From Meridianimaribacter flavus (GTDB taxonomy: Bacteria; Bacteroidota; Bacteroidia; Flavobacteriales; Flavobacteriaceae), in NCBI RefSeq assembly GCF_004366715.1, contig NZ_SOQZ01000003.1, forward strand, positions 67,001 to 131,000: DNA of 64,000 nucleotides, read 5' to 3'. The translations under genes were made by a program, and so were the position numbers. Below are positions 8,684 to 17,734 of this stretch, one piece after another. Each line of letters starts with the position of its first letter. Position 1 is the stretch's first letter. A model generated the notes under the pieces. It searched no databases and had not been told where the DNA came from. It worked only from the letters and a program-made list of their open reading frames with translations.

Positions 8684-9985
8684 GTGCTATTAGTTTTCAC
8701 CCATAAAATAACACCAAGGTTAAGCTATGCTTTTAAGCATATATGCACAAGAATTTTAGGTGTTCCAGTAAGTTTTACCACAACTATTGAAGAGTTTATA
8801 GCTCATGAAAGCTTAAAGATTTCGTATGCTAAACAACCGTTGAGCAATGAGATTTTTATAAGAAGTCATGAGCTGTTGTTTGAACAAGGACTCAACGATG
8901 TAGAAATACACGTGCACGATTGGGACACTACTAAAGCATTTTTTAGTACTTCAGAAAAAAGTAGTTTGCCTTATGATATTTTTGCAGCAACTTTTTACCT
9001 GTTAAGTCGCTATGAAGAATATTTGCCGCATGTAAAAGATGAGTACGGACGCTTTTTAGCAAAAGAAAGTTTAGCCTTTAAAAACGGATTTTTACACCAA
9101 CCTGTAATTGATATTTGGGCATATAAATTTAAAAGTGTGTTGCAAGCTCAATTTCCAGATTTTGAATTTCCAAAGAAGTTGTATTCCATTCAGCCAGTTG
9201 TTGATGTTCCAATGGCATACTACTTTAGGCAAAAAGGATTGCTACGAACCATTGGCGGAACTTTAGGCGATTTGTTTAGGTTTAAATTCAGGCAGTTTTA
9301 CCAACGCTATTTAGTGCTTTTTGGATTTCAAAGAGATCCTTATGATACGTTTAAATGGATTATCACTAAGCAAAAACAAACTAAGTTTAAGTTTGTTGTC
9401 TTTTTCTTGATAGGCGATTATTCAACCTATGACAAGAATATTAATGTTAATAGAAAGCAGTTTGTATCGTTGATAAAATCGGTTTCTGATTATTGCAAAG
9501 TAGGACTCAAAGCCTCTTATTTTGCTTTGGAAGATATTGAAGTGTTGAAAAAGGAAAAGAAAAAAATGGAGTCTATTGTCAATTATGGTTTAGAGGCTTC
9601 AAGACATTCGTTTTCTAAATTGAACTTACCAGAATCTTACAGAAACCTTATTGAGCTTGAGGTAAAACAGGATTTCACAATGGGTTATATTAACGAACTA
9701 GGTTTTAGAGCAGGAACTTGTACACCTTTTCAGTTTTACGATTTAGACTACGAAGTGCAAACACCTTTGCAAATCAATGCATTTCATTGTATAGATTATG
9801 CGTTGCTAAAAAGGCAGTCTTTTTTAGATAAAAAGCAAGAACTAGAACGTTTAATACAACAGGTGAAGCAAGTAAATGGAACCTTTACACCTGTATTTCA
9901 TAATTATACCTTTGGCGATGATGTACGTTGGAAAGGATTTAGAGATTTATTTGGTGTAATTTTAGATTCAGTAGATGATGAATAG
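8684..9985 (+). CDS. Polysaccharide deacetylase-like family protein
   Basis: A 433-residue protein. The GTG start at 8684 directly abuts the radC stop; the opening LLVFTHKITPRLSYAFKHI matches the usual start of this Bacteroidetes family, so I keep it. An N-terminal segment contains FAATFYLLSRYEEYLPH, and the distal half contains the NodB-like patches SIQPVVDVPMAYYF, GLEASRHSFSKLNL, FRAGTCTPFQFYDL and FTPVFHNYTFGDD. These fit a divergent carbohydrate esterase 4 fold with a Bacteroidetes-specific N-terminal domain (DUF7033 in current naming). No signal peptide is evident. Substrate is unknown. Its last 11 bp overlap yjjG. Confidence 0.75.
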   Translation: MLLVFTHKITPRLSYAFKHICTRILGVPVSFTTTIEEFIAHESLKISYAKQPLSNEIFIRSHELLFEQGLNDVEIHVHDWDTTKAFFSTSEKSSLPYDIFAATFYLLSRYEEYLPHVKDEYGRFLAKESLAFKNGFLHQPVIDIWAYKFKSVLQAQFPDFEFPKKLYSIQPVVDVPMAYYFRQKGLLRTIGGTLGDLFRFKFRQFYQRYLVLFGFQRDPYDTFKWIITKQKQTKFKFVVFFLIGDYSTYDKNINVNRKQFVSLIKSVSDYCKVGLKASYFALEDIEVLKKEKKKMESIVNYGLEASRHSFSKLNLPESYRNLIELEVKQDFTMGYINELGFRAGTCTPFQFYDLDYEVQTPLQINAFHCIDYALLKRQSFLDKKQELERLIQQVKQVNGTFTPVFHNYTFGDDVRWKGFRDLFGVILDSVDDE

Positions 9986-10661
9986 TATACGACATGTATT
10001 TTTTGACCTAGACCATACACTTTGGGACTTTGATAAAAACTCAGCGTTGACTTTTGAAAAAATTTTTAAAATACACAATGTTGAGGTTGAAATTGACCGT
10101 TTTTTAAAAGTGTATGAGCCTATTAATTTAAGCTATTGGAAGCTTTACCGTGAAGAACGAATAGATAAGGAAAACCTAAGGTATAAAAGACTAAAGGACA
10201 GTTTTGATAGTATTGAACATACTATTGAAGATGAAGTTATCAATAAACTATCAGTGGATTATATTGAATACTTAACTTCTTTCAACCACTTGTTTCATGA
10301 TACTTTAGATATTTTAAACTATTTAAAACCAAGGTATAAATTACATATTATCACTAACGGATTTCAAGAAGCTCAAGAAAAAAAGATGAAAGCATCTAAT
10401 ATTCTTCATTATTTTGAAACCGTTACCAACTCTGAAATGGTAGGTGTAAAAAAACCAAACCCATTAATTTTCAATTTTGCTTTGGATCAAGCTAAGGCAA
10501 AACCAAATGAAAGTATTATGATAGGAGATAACTATGAAGCCGATATTCTTGGTGCTTTAGATGTTGGGTTAGAAGCCATTTTATATAACATCCACAAACT
10601 AAAACCAGAGGCAAACATTAAAGAAGTTGATACATTATTACAATTAAAAAACTATCTTTAA
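9975..10661 (+). CDS. yjjG: YjjG family noncanonical pyrimidine nucleotidase (HAD superfamily)
   Basis: A 228-residue HAD hydrolase. Motif I is FFDLDHTLWDF near the N-terminus, with the nucleophile Asp at about 11. Motif II is IITNGF, motif III includes the Lys of GVKKPNP, and motif IV is IGDNYEADI. The LWDFDKNS after motif I and the helical cap match YjjG, a 5'-nucleotidase that removes noncanonical pyrimidine nucleotides from the pool. Two ATG codons occur in tandem at 9975 and 9978; either could be used. The start overlaps the upstream gene by 11 bp, indicating co-transcription. Confidence 0.88.
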   Translation: MMNSIRHVFFDLDHTLWDFDKNSALTFEKIFKIHNVEVEIDRFLKVYEPINLSYWKLYREERIDKENLRYKRLKDSFDSIEHTIEDEVINKLSVDYIEYLTSFNHLFHDTLDILNYLKPRYKLHIITNGFQEAQEKKMKASNILHYFETVTNSEMVGVKKPNPLIFNFALDQAKAKPNESIMIGDNYEADILGALDVGLEAILYNIHKLKPEANIKEVDTLLQLKNYL

Positions 10662-10697
10662 CTATTGTATATAAATATTGAAAACCATTACGTAAGA

Positions 10698-11570
10698 ATG
10701 AAATTTTATAAGTCTATATTACTGTTATTGGCAATAGTGTGTTTGCCATCACAACTTTTTTCGCAAGAATCTATTAATAGCTATAAGTATGTAATTATAC
10801 CTTCAGAATATAGTTTCTTAAAAGAAAAAGATCAATACCAATTGAACTCGCTTACCAAGTTTTTGTTTAATAAATACGGTTACACCGCTTTTTTTTATGA
10901 AGACCAATTTCCTGATGATTTACAGTCTAATAGGTGTTTAGCAATGTATGCTGATGTGTCAAATGAAAAAGGACTTTTTAAGACTAAGATTAAGATAGAC
11001 TTAAAAGACTGTAATGGAAGAATTGTATATGAATCTAAAGTTGGTGAAACTAGAGAAAAAGAGTTTGATAAAGCTTACAATTTAGCATTAAGAGATGCTT
11101 TTGAAACGTATCAACACCTTGATTATAAGTATGAACCTAATGCTAAAATTACATCAATTTCAACTAAAACGCAATCTACTGATGCTGTTGTTGTTGAGGA
11201 AGTACAGCAGTCAAAAGCTGAAATTGCACGTTTGCAAAAAGAAATTGATGATTTAAAAGAAGCCAAAGAAAAGGCGGCCAAAGAACCAAAAGTTAAAGTG
11301 CAACCAGTAGTTGAAGCTGTTAAACACACTGAACCTACAATTTCAGAACTTACTGAAGTTGATGCACTATATGCACAACCAATAGCTAATGGGTTTCAGG
11401 TTGTTGATATGAAACCTAGTGTTGTTATGGTGCTTTTAGAAACCAAAAAGCAAGATGTATTCATTGTAAAAGATCAAAACGCAATTGTGTATAAAGAAGA
11501 TGGGTTTTGGTATTATTCAAGCAATGATGGAAAAACAGTTTCAATTAAAACATTAAATATTAAGTTTTAA
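10698..11570 (+). CDS. Conserved exported protein of unknown function with a coiled coil
   Basis: I place the start at the ATG at 10698 because it opens a clear signal peptide (MKFYKSILLLLAIVCLPSQLFSQ); a TTG 33 bp upstream is less likely. The mature protein has an N-terminal globular part (YKYVIIPSEYSFLKEKDQYQ onward). A Lys/Glu-rich coiled coil follows at roughly residues 165-195 (IARLQKEIDDLKEAKEKA), and then a C-terminal segment (GFQVVDMKPSVVMVLLETKK). I recognise no enzyme motif. The gene follows yjjG with no evident promoter. It shares a 4-bp stop overlap (TTAA) with rarA on the other strand. Confidence 0.75.
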   Translation: MKFYKSILLLLAIVCLPSQLFSQESINSYKYVIIPSEYSFLKEKDQYQLNSLTKFLFNKYGYTAFFYEDQFPDDLQSNRCLAMYADVSNEKGLFKTKIKIDLKDCNGRIVYESKVGETREKEFDKAYNLALRDAFETYQHLDYKYEPNAKITSISTKTQSTDAVVVEEVQQSKAEIARLQKEIDDLKEAKEKAAKEPKVKVQPVVEAVKHTEPTISELTEVDALYAQPIANGFQVVDMKPSVVMVLLETKKQDVFIVKDQNAIVYKEDGFWYYSSNDGKTVSIKTLNIKF

Positions 11571-12847
11571 TAATCGTATTTGTCTTTCCAACGCGATTTT
11601 AAAAATTCACGTTGCGCATTTTCTCTACTATTATTACCTGGTTGATATAAAGTAGTATTTTTTATCTCTTCAGGTAAAAACTCATGAGCAGCAAAATTAT
11701 TTTCGTAGTTGTGAGCATATTGGTAATTATCTCCATAACCTAACTCTTTCATAAGTTTAGTAGGTGCGTTTCTTATAGATAATGGCACTGATAGATCTCC
11801 AGTTTGTTTTACCAATTGTTGTGCATCGTTGATAGCTTGATATGCAGCATTACTCTTAGGAGAAGAGGCTAAATAAGTAACACACTGGCTTAAGATAATT
11901 CGAGATTCCGGATTTCCAATTACTGAAACCGCTTGAAATGTATTGTTGGCGATTACCAAAGCAGTTGGGTTTGCGTTTCCAATATCTTCACTAGCAAGAA
12001 TAAGTAATCGTCGCGCAATAAATTTTACATCTTCGCCACCTTCAATCATACGTGCCAACCAGTACACAGCTGCATTTGGGTCGCTGCCTCTAATAGATTT
12101 TATAAAAGCCGAAATAATGTCGTAATGTTGCTCACCAGTTTTGTCATATCTGGCAGTATTGTTTTGTACTTTTTGTTGCACTAAATCATTAGTGATAATT
12201 AGCTTTTTATCTGCATCAAAGGCATTTACAATCAGTTCAAAAATATTAAGCAGTTTTCGAGCGTCACCACCAGAAAGGTGTATTAAAGCTTCAGTTTCTT
12301 TAAGCTCTATATTGCGTTTTAAGAGTTGTTCATCTTCAGTAATTGCACGATTTAAAAGTGCTTCTAAATCGTCTTTACTAAACGAGTTTAACACATACAC
12401 TTGGCAACGAGATAGGAGAGCAGGTATTACTTCAAAACTTGGATTTTCAGTAGTTGCTCCTACAAGCGTAACCCAACCTTTTTCAACCGCTTGCAATAAT
12501 GAATCTTGCTGCGATTTACTAAACCTATGAATCTCATCAATAAACAAAATAGGGTTCTTGGTAGTAAATAAACCACCACTTTGTTTTGCTTTATCAATAA
12601 CCTCTCTAATGTCTTTAACACCAGAATTTATAGCACTTAGCGTGTAAAACGGTCTGTCAGATTCATTAGCAATAATATTGGCAAGTGTAGTTTTTCCTAT
12701 TCCTGGAGGTCCCCAAAATATCATGGAAGGGATTATACCTTGCTTTATTTGCAGTGAAAGCGCTCCGTTTTTTCCAACTAAATGCGTTTGACTAAGGTAG
12801 TCTTTTAAGTGTTTTGGTCGTAGACGTTCTGCTAAAGGTTCATTCAT
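11567..12847 (-). CDS. rarA: Replication-associated recombination protein A (AAA+ ATPase)
   Basis: A 426-residue AAA+ ATPase of the RarA/MgsA (Mgs1/WRNIP1) family, which acts at stalled replication forks. The start is PLAERLRPKHLKDYLSQTHL. Walker A is GPPGIGKT (46-53), Walker B LFIDEIHRF (101-109), and sensor 1 lies in GATTENPSF (130-138). The arginine-finger region ends in LLSRCQVY. The C-terminal tetramerisation domain contains ARYDKTGEQHYDIISAFIKS, followed by SDPNAAVYWLARMIEGG, both typical. Length fits the family. It converges on the upstream unknown gene with a 4-bp stop overlap and is divergent from the rhomboid gene. Confidence 0.95.
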   Translation of the reverse strand: MNEPLAERLRPKHLKDYLSQTHLVGKNGALSLQIKQGIIPSMIFWGPPGIGKTTLANIIANESDRPFYTLSAINSGVKDIREVIDKAKQSGGLFTTKNPILFIDEIHRFSKSQQDSLLQAVEKGWVTLVGATTENPSFEVIPALLSRCQVYVLNSFSKDDLEALLNRAITEDEQLLKRNIELKETEALIHLSGGDARKLLNIFELIVNAFDADKKLIITNDLVQQKVQNNTARYDKTGEQHYDIISAFIKSIRGSDPNAAVYWLARMIEGGEDVKFIARRLLILASEDIGNANPTALVIANNTFQAVSVIGNPESRIILSQCVTYLASSPKSNAAYQAINDAQQLVKQTGDLSVPLSIRNAPTKLMKELGYGDNYQYAHNYENNFAAHEFLPEEIKNTTLYQPGNNSRENAQREFLKSRWKDKYDY

Positions 12848-12923
12848 AAAGTAAAATTACAAAATTGTAGGTGACAATATTTCATAAAACCTATAAATGG
12901 TCAATATTTTGAATATAAAATTT

Positions 12924-12931
12924 TAAATTTA
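12924..12931 (+). promoter_or_regulatory. Putative -7 box of the rhomboid gene, predicting a leaderless mRNA
   Basis: TAAATTTA (one mismatch from TAnnTTTG) lies four bases before the ATG at 12936, the same geometry as at radC and pyrE. No well-spaced -33 TTG is visible. Confidence 0.35.
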
Positions 12932-12935
12932 GTCT

Positions 12936-13694
12936 ATGAGCAATCAGCAACAGTTTAAGTATTCTACAGGAGTGATAGCATATCCTGTCTTTTTTGTTAT
13001 GTTGCTATGGCTTGTGTTTTGGATGCAAGTGCGCTTTTTTCCTGGTATAAAAAGCTTAGGTGTATATCCATTAACATTAAAAGGACTAAAAGGAATTGTA
13101 CTAAGTCCTTTTATTCATTCAGATATTGAACACTTATACAATAATTCTATTCCGTTGTTTGTGCTTTCAATGGCTTTGTTTTATTTCTACCGAAAAATTT
13201 CTTGGAAAGTGATTTTGTACGGTATTTTACTGTCAGGATTAATCACTTGGTGTATTGGTAGACCTGCAAACCATATTGGAGCCAGTGGTTTAATTTATGT
13301 GCTTGTAAGTTTTATATTTTTTAAAGGCGTTTTTGCAAGACATTTTAGGCTTGTAGCATTATCACTATTAATTATATTTTTATACGGAAGTATGATATGG
13401 TATGTATTTCCTGTTGAAAAGGGCATTTCTTGGGAAGGTCACTTAGCAGGATTAATCACTGGTTTTGTATTTGCTTTAATCTTTAGAAAAGCTATTGCTA
13501 AACCTGAAAAGTATGTTTGGCAGCAACCAGAGTATAACGAAGAGGATGATCCTTTTTTAAGGCATTTTGATGAAAATGGTAATTTTATTGAACATATAGA
13601 ACCTGAGATTGAACCTGAAACAAATGTAGATTCAGAGCAAAGGTCAATAAAGGTTGTGTATGACTTTAGGAAGAAAGAAGAAGGTGACGATTAA
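12936..13694 (+). CDS. Rhomboid family intramembrane serine protease
   Basis: A 252-residue membrane protein with about six hydrophobic segments between residues 14 and 184. The catalytic serine is S117 in NHIGASGLIY, and the catalytic histidine is H169 in EGHLAGLITG. The HSDIEHLYNNSIPLF segment (61-75) matches the conserved H/N motif of the second helix. Rhomboids cleave transmembrane substrates inside the bilayer. The C-terminal tail after residue 190 is acidic and probably cytoplasmic. The stop overlaps that of rlmB by 4 bp. Substrate is unknown. Confidence 0.9.
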   Translation: MSNQQQFKYSTGVIAYPVFFVMLLWLVFWMQVRFFPGIKSLGVYPLTLKGLKGIVLSPFIHSDIEHLYNNSIPLFVLSMALFYFYRKISWKVILYGILLSGLITWCIGRPANHIGASGLIYVLVSFIFFKGVFARHFRLVALSLLIIFLYGSMIWYVFPVEKGISWEGHLAGLITGFVFALIFRKAIAKPEKYVWQQPEYNEEDDPFLRHFDENGNFIEHIEPEIEPETNVDSEQRSIKVVYDFRKKEEGDD

Positions 13695-14425
13695 AGACGT
13701 TGCCTAACAGCTTCATATAAAAAAGCACCACAAGCTACTGAAACGTTTAAAGATTCAATTTCTCCAAGAATAGGAAGTTTTGCTTTTTCATCAGCTACTT
13801 TCAACACCGAAGGGTTGATGCCCTTACCTTCTGATCCCATGATGATAGCACAAGGTTCGTTAAACGAAACATCATAAATCGTATTATCAGTTTTTTCTGT
13901 GGCTGCAATAACTTTAATTCCTGATGCTTGCATATGAAAAACAGCATCTTTTATATGGTCAACTTTACAAATTGGGATTTTAAAAATAGCTCCAGCACTT
14001 GTTTTTACAGTGTCTCCATTTACAGGAGCTCCGCCTTTTTTCTGGATAATAATTCCTGAAACACCAGTACATTCAGCAGTTCTAATAATGGCACCAAAAT
14101 TTCTAACATCGCTAAGTTGGTCTAACAATAAGAATAATGGCGTTTTACCAGACTCTATAACATTTAGTACCAAGTCTTCAATATCATAAAATGAAATTGG
14201 AGCTATTTGAGCTACAGCTCCTTGATGGTTCTTTTTGCTTAATCGGTTTAATTTCTCAATAGGAACATAAGACGCGTTCAATCGTTCTTGTCTTATAAGT
14301 TGTTCCAATTCTGTAAATAAATCTCCTTTTAAACCTTTTTGAAGAAATATTTTATCAATATTCTCACCAGATTTAATAGCTTCTATAATAGCTCTTATGC
14401 CGAAAATTGTGGTCTCTTTTTCCAT
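13691..14425 (-). CDS. rlmB: 23S rRNA (guanosine-2'-O)-methyltransferase RlmB-type (SpoU family)
   Basis: A 244-residue SPOUT-class methyltransferase that modifies 23S rRNA (G2251 in E. coli numbering). The ATG at 14425 gives MEKETTIFGIRAIIEAI, the usual start; a TTG 24 bp upstream is a poorer choice. The N-terminal substrate-binding domain includes KNHQGAVAQI. The knotted domain follows: LLLDQLSDVRNFGAIIRTAE (motif 1), IIMGSEGKGI (motif 2) and SLNVSVACGAFLYEA (motif 3). TrmH paralogues share the fold, but the N-terminal L30e-like domain fits RlmB. Converges on the rhomboid gene with a 4-bp overlap. Confidence 0.9.
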   Translation of the reverse strand: MEKETTIFGIRAIIEAIKSGENIDKIFLQKGLKGDLFTELEQLIRQERLNASYVPIEKLNRLSKKNHQGAVAQIAPISFYDIEDLVLNVIESGKTPLFLLLDQLSDVRNFGAIIRTAECTGVSGIIIQKKGGAPVNGDTVKTSAGAIFKIPICKVDHIKDAVFHMQASGIKVIAATEKTDNTIYDVSFNEPCAIIMGSEGKGINPSVLKVADEKAKLPILGEIESLNVSVACGAFLYEAVRQRL

Positions 14426-14485
14426 TGGGTCAAAGGTATAAAAAACCAACCTTTAAAAGTAAAAGAGTTAATGGTATTTGATGAA

Positions 14486-16126
14486 TTATTGCTTTATGAC
14501 TTTTTTTGTAGTTAGCTTACCATTGTCTGTAATATTTAAAAAGTATACTCCAGACTTTAAGTTGTTCAAATCAATACCATTGGTGTTTTTGTTTTGAGCT
14601 ACTCTCATACCCATAACGTTATATACTTCAATACTGTCAATAGTACCTTGGGTTTTAATATTGATTCTGTTTGTTGTTGGGTTAGGATATACGCTAACAG
14701 AGTTTTGTTCAACATCAGATAAGCTAAGAGCTTCACATCCTGATAAATTAGGGTTCAATTCTATAGGATTTCCAGGTGTTAAATCTCTTCCTGTAAAGGC
14801 AGAATAACTTGGAGAGTATCTAGTGGCTCTAAATACTATATTGGGGTTTTCATTAGGATTATCACCTTGTGATAAAATTCCATTAGAGCTTGAAGGGTTT
14901 ATGTATTCCCAAACAGTGTTCTCGTTAGAATCTATTTCAAAAAAGTATCCTGAATCTCCATCGCAAATTAAAATGTTTCCGTTAGGAAGCATTTGAGCTC
15001 CAGATAAAATTCTTGAAAAGAATTCCGTTTCATTATTAGGGTCAGTATATGTGTAATCAGTAGAAGTAGGACCAAATGCTACATTTTGAGAATATGAATA
15101 AACACCTGGACTAGTAGTTGGTGGAGTAATTATAAATACTTCAGAAAAACTAGGAACTCTACCAAATCCATTATTGAATAATATTAATTTTCCAGCGTAT
15201 GGTAATCCCTCAGGAATCCAATGCGGGTAATGCTGACCAAAAAGTTTTCTGTCGCTTTCAGTACCATGGTCGTAAGCCTGTGGGTTTCCCCATCGGTAAA
15301 GAAAATCACCACCTTTTCCATAAACTCCTCCTGTACTAGAGGCTGCTTGAGCTGTGGTTGTTGAGTGATCTATGATGTAAATTTCATTCATATGTCTAGA
15401 CGATAATACAATTTGGTCTAAATTCTTATTATACTGAATAGAGTTTATGTGTAACCAGTTTTCGTTTCCGCTTAAACCACCTAGATAGTTAATGTCAAGT
15501 TTATTTGGGTTTTCAGAAATTACTCCGTAATTGTCTTTTGTGCTATCAAAATCTTGAACAAGGTGGTCTTTAATATTCCATTCCCATACAATAGTAGCTG
15601 AGTTTGTTCCGGATGGTTCAATTTCAATAACTTGCTCGTTTAATAATCTTCCGTTATCTAATTTACTTGGGTCTCTACCAGCTTCAATAGCTTCTTCGCT
15701 AGTCATTTCAGTAGCGGCTAAAACAAATATGTTTCCATTATCCATAGGAAAAATATCATGATGCTGTAACATAGTGGTATTAGAATAATCAAAACTCCAA
15801 GTTAAATTTCCATCCCAATCAAATTTTTCAATTCTACCACCAGTACCACCAAATTGTATGTGTGTATTACCTACATTACAAGCTCTTAATAAAGAACCGT
15901 CTTCTAATAGATATACAGAGTTACCAGGAGGGTACTGACTAGTCCATTGGTTTACAACTTCTCCACAGTTGTTTATTAAATAAGTTTCAGTTTGAGCTGT
16001 AAAAAGTGTATATCCACCAAATGAGTCTTCAGTATTTAATATAGTGCCAACTGTATTTTGAGCTTTGGTAATGATGGATAATAGAAGACATATCAATAAA
16101 ATTGAGTAGTGTTTTTTCAATAGCAT
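14486..16126 (-). CDS. Secreted aryl-sulfotransferase-like protein with T9SS type A sorting domain
   Basis: A 546-residue protein from the ATG at 16126; a GTG 24 bp upstream falls inside the putative -7 box and is rejected. The signal peptide is MLLKKHYSILLICLLLSIITKAQ. The body carries beta-propeller features of the arylsulfate sulfotransferase family: GNSVYLLEDGSLLRACN, MLQHHDIFPMDNGNIFVLA and MLPNGNILICDGDSGYFFEI. The last 75 residues, from SVYPNPTTNRINIK to LTTKKVIKQ, are a type A C-terminal domain for export and anchoring by the type IX system. Whether it is a sulfotransferase or just shares the propeller is open. It lies beyond the susD terminator and has its own -7 box. Confidence 0.8.
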   Translation of the reverse strand: MLLKKHYSILLICLLLSIITKAQNTVGTILNTEDSFGGYTLFTAQTETYLINNCGEVVNQWTSQYPPGNSVYLLEDGSLLRACNVGNTHIQFGGTGGRIEKFDWDGNLTWSFDYSNTTMLQHHDIFPMDNGNIFVLAATEMTSEEAIEAGRDPSKLDNGRLLNEQVIEIEPSGTNSATIVWEWNIKDHLVQDFDSTKDNYGVISENPNKLDINYLGGLSGNENWLHINSIQYNKNLDQIVLSSRHMNEIYIIDHSTTTAQAASSTGGVYGKGGDFLYRWGNPQAYDHGTESDRKLFGQHYPHWIPEGLPYAGKLILFNNGFGRVPSFSEVFIITPPTTSPGVYSYSQNVAFGPTSTDYTYTDPNNETEFFSRILSGAQMLPNGNILICDGDSGYFFEIDSNENTVWEYINPSSSNGILSQGDNPNENPNIVFRATRYSPSYSAFTGRDLTPGNPIELNPNLSGCEALSLSDVEQNSVSVYPNPTTNRINIKTQGTIDSIEVYNVMGMRVAQNKNTNGIDLNNLKSGVYFLNITDNGKLTTKKVIKQ

Positions 16127-16149
16127 TTTTCTTTTTTTAACAATTTTCA

Positions 16150-16157
16150 CAAAAATA
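16150..16157 (-). promoter_or_regulatory. Putative -7 promoter box of the sulfotransferase-like gene
   Basis: On the minus strand TATTTTTG matches TAnnTTTG and ends 23 nt upstream of the ATG at 16126. It supports that start and independent transcription from susCD. Confidence 0.45.
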
Positions 16158-16239
16158 AGGGTTGAAAAATGATTAAATCTTAAAAAAGCGCACTAAAAAC
16201 GTTAAAATATGTTAAATTAAGGAGGTGGTTGTTGTAATG

Positions 16240-16275
16240 AAAAAGCCCGAAAAGTTTAAACTTTTCGGGCTTTTT
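16240..16275. terminator. Perfect 36-bp palindromic terminator after susD
   Basis: An uninterrupted palindrome centred at 16257/16258: A-tract, AGCCCGAAAAG, TTTAAA, CTTTTCGGGCT, T-tract. It lies 26 bp beyond the susD stop on the minus strand. With runs of A and T at both ends it could act on either strand. The next gene (sulfotransferase-like) begins 114 bp further. Confidence 0.88.
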
Positions 16276-16300
16276 AGTTGTTTAATATAGTGGTTTACAA

Positions 16301-17722
16301 TTACATTGTATCCCAAAATACTTTAGTGGTTTGATCATCACCACCTATAGCAGCAGAAGCTGCTTCGTAATTAACTTGGTTAAGGTTTTGTTCGTTTACT
16401 GGATAAGTATATCTAGTAGGTACAGGTAACTCAGAAATTGCAGCAATATTTAATGCAGGAGCATCATATTTTCTCCATGCTGTCCAAGCTTCAAAGCCTC
16501 TGTTATACATTGCTAACCACATTTGGGTACCAATTTTTTGTCTCCAGTCTCCAGCAGCAGTTGTATAAGCAACATCAGGATTGGCTAAATAACCAGTGAT
16601 GTCCGCTCCCCAATAATCAAAAGAAGCAGTAATAGCTTGGTTGTAGTACATCTCAGCGTCTGCAGGAGTTCCTACAATTGAGCGCTCAGCAGCTTCAGCT
16701 AAGTAAAAAGAAACTTCAGCATAATCTAATAAAACTCCTGGAGTAGTAGGTTCGTGCATTGCAGCTCCTACATGAGTGTAATTAGGGAAACTATTGTTCT
16801 CTCCATAAGGGCCACCAACATAAACACCTGCTCCTAAGTTTTGATCAAAGTAAACTTCTCTTCTAGGATCGCTTAAGTCATTCATAATATCTACTAAAGT
16901 GTTAGCAGCAATAAAGTCAGAACGTCCTGATTGAACTAAATCAACCCAAAGAGGGTTAGTGTTAGGTGTTGCACCTTCATACTGTAATAGTGCATTATCA
17001 GCATTTGAAGTAAATACACCAGCGCTTACCGCAGAAGTAATTGTTGACTGAGCTAATCCTGGGTTAACATCGGTTAAACGAATACCAAGCCTTAACTTTA
17101 AAGAGTTAGCGAACTTACTCCAAGCAGCAGAGTCTCCACCGTAAATTTTATCAGCATCAGAAAAACCAGAAGCTGAAATATCTGGTATAGCAGCGTTAAT
17201 TCTTTCAATTAAATTTTCATAAATCATCGTGTCATCATCATATGTTGGTAATGTCACATCGCTTAAAGCATCAGTATAAGGGATGTCTCCAAATGTGTCC
17301 ACAAGTTGTTGCCAAGTGTATATCATTAAGATTTCAGCTTGAGCAGTTCTTGCTGTTTTTTCAGCATCTGTCAATTCAGTATCACTAGCAACGATTTCTT
17401 TAGTAGTTTTTAAATCTAGTAATACATCTCTATACATTTCAGACCAATGATTTTGAGGAATATTTCTCGTTGTAAAATCATAGTTTGCCTCATCAGTATA
17501 GGTGGTTTCTGTCCAATGTTGACCTAAAAGTCTAAATATGTTAGTGTTAACATTTGTGCTAGTCATTTGGTCAAACAAACTTTTTACAGCTGCGTTATAA
17601 GTAAACTCAGCAGCTACTTGAGTTGGATTTTTTGGGTCTCTATTGTAATCTTCATATTGGTCATCAGTTTTACAAGACACCAATACTACAAGTGATAGAG
17701 CTGTTAAAAATATTTTTTTCAT
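16301..17722 (-). CDS. SusD/RagB-like nutrient-binding outer membrane lipoprotein
   Basis: A 473-residue surface lipoprotein. The signal MKKIFLTALSLVVLVSCKTDD places the acylated cysteine at residue 17. The N-terminal YNRDPKNPTQV and the pattern of helices (AEILMIYTWQQLVDTFGDIPYT) identify the SusD-like_2 family. The C-terminal part shows QIGTQMWLAMYNRGFEAWTAWR. SusD proteins form a hinged lid over SusC and bind the ligand at the cell surface. It is 12 bp downstream of susC and ends at a strong palindromic terminator. No glycosidase or sensor is near, so the ligand cannot be deduced; SusD-like_2 pairs also import peptides. Confidence 0.93.
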   Translation of the reverse strand: MKKIFLTALSLVVLVSCKTDDQYEDYNRDPKNPTQVAAEFTYNAAVKSLFDQMTSTNVNTNIFRLLGQHWTETTYTDEANYDFTTRNIPQNHWSEMYRDVLLDLKTTKEIVASDTELTDAEKTARTAQAEILMIYTWQQLVDTFGDIPYTDALSDVTLPTYDDDTMIYENLIERINAAIPDISASGFSDADKIYGGDSAAWSKFANSLKLRLGIRLTDVNPGLAQSTITSAVSAGVFTSNADNALLQYEGATPNTNPLWVDLVQSGRSDFIAANTLVDIMNDLSDPRREVYFDQNLGAGVYVGGPYGENNSFPNYTHVGAAMHEPTTPGVLLDYAEVSFYLAEAAERSIVGTPADAEMYYNQAITASFDYWGADITGYLANPDVAYTTAAGDWRQKIGTQMWLAMYNRGFEAWTAWRKYDAPALNIAAISELPVPTRYTYPVNEQNLNQVNYEAASAAIGGDDQTTKVFWDTM

Positions 17723-17734
17723 AATTCTTCTTTT

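Noticed and set aside
10665-10697. Upstream TTG start for the unknown gene at 10698
   Set aside because: It precedes the signal peptide with a polar stretch and is a poor start; the ATG is preferred. The same logic led me to drop TTG/GTG starts before rlmB, the sulfotransferase-like gene, rplX and ACBP.
12141-12530. 129-codon ORF antisense to rarA
   Set aside because: Shadow of rarA; low-complexity Ser/Leu/Phe composition typical of reverse-strand reading of an AT-rich gene.
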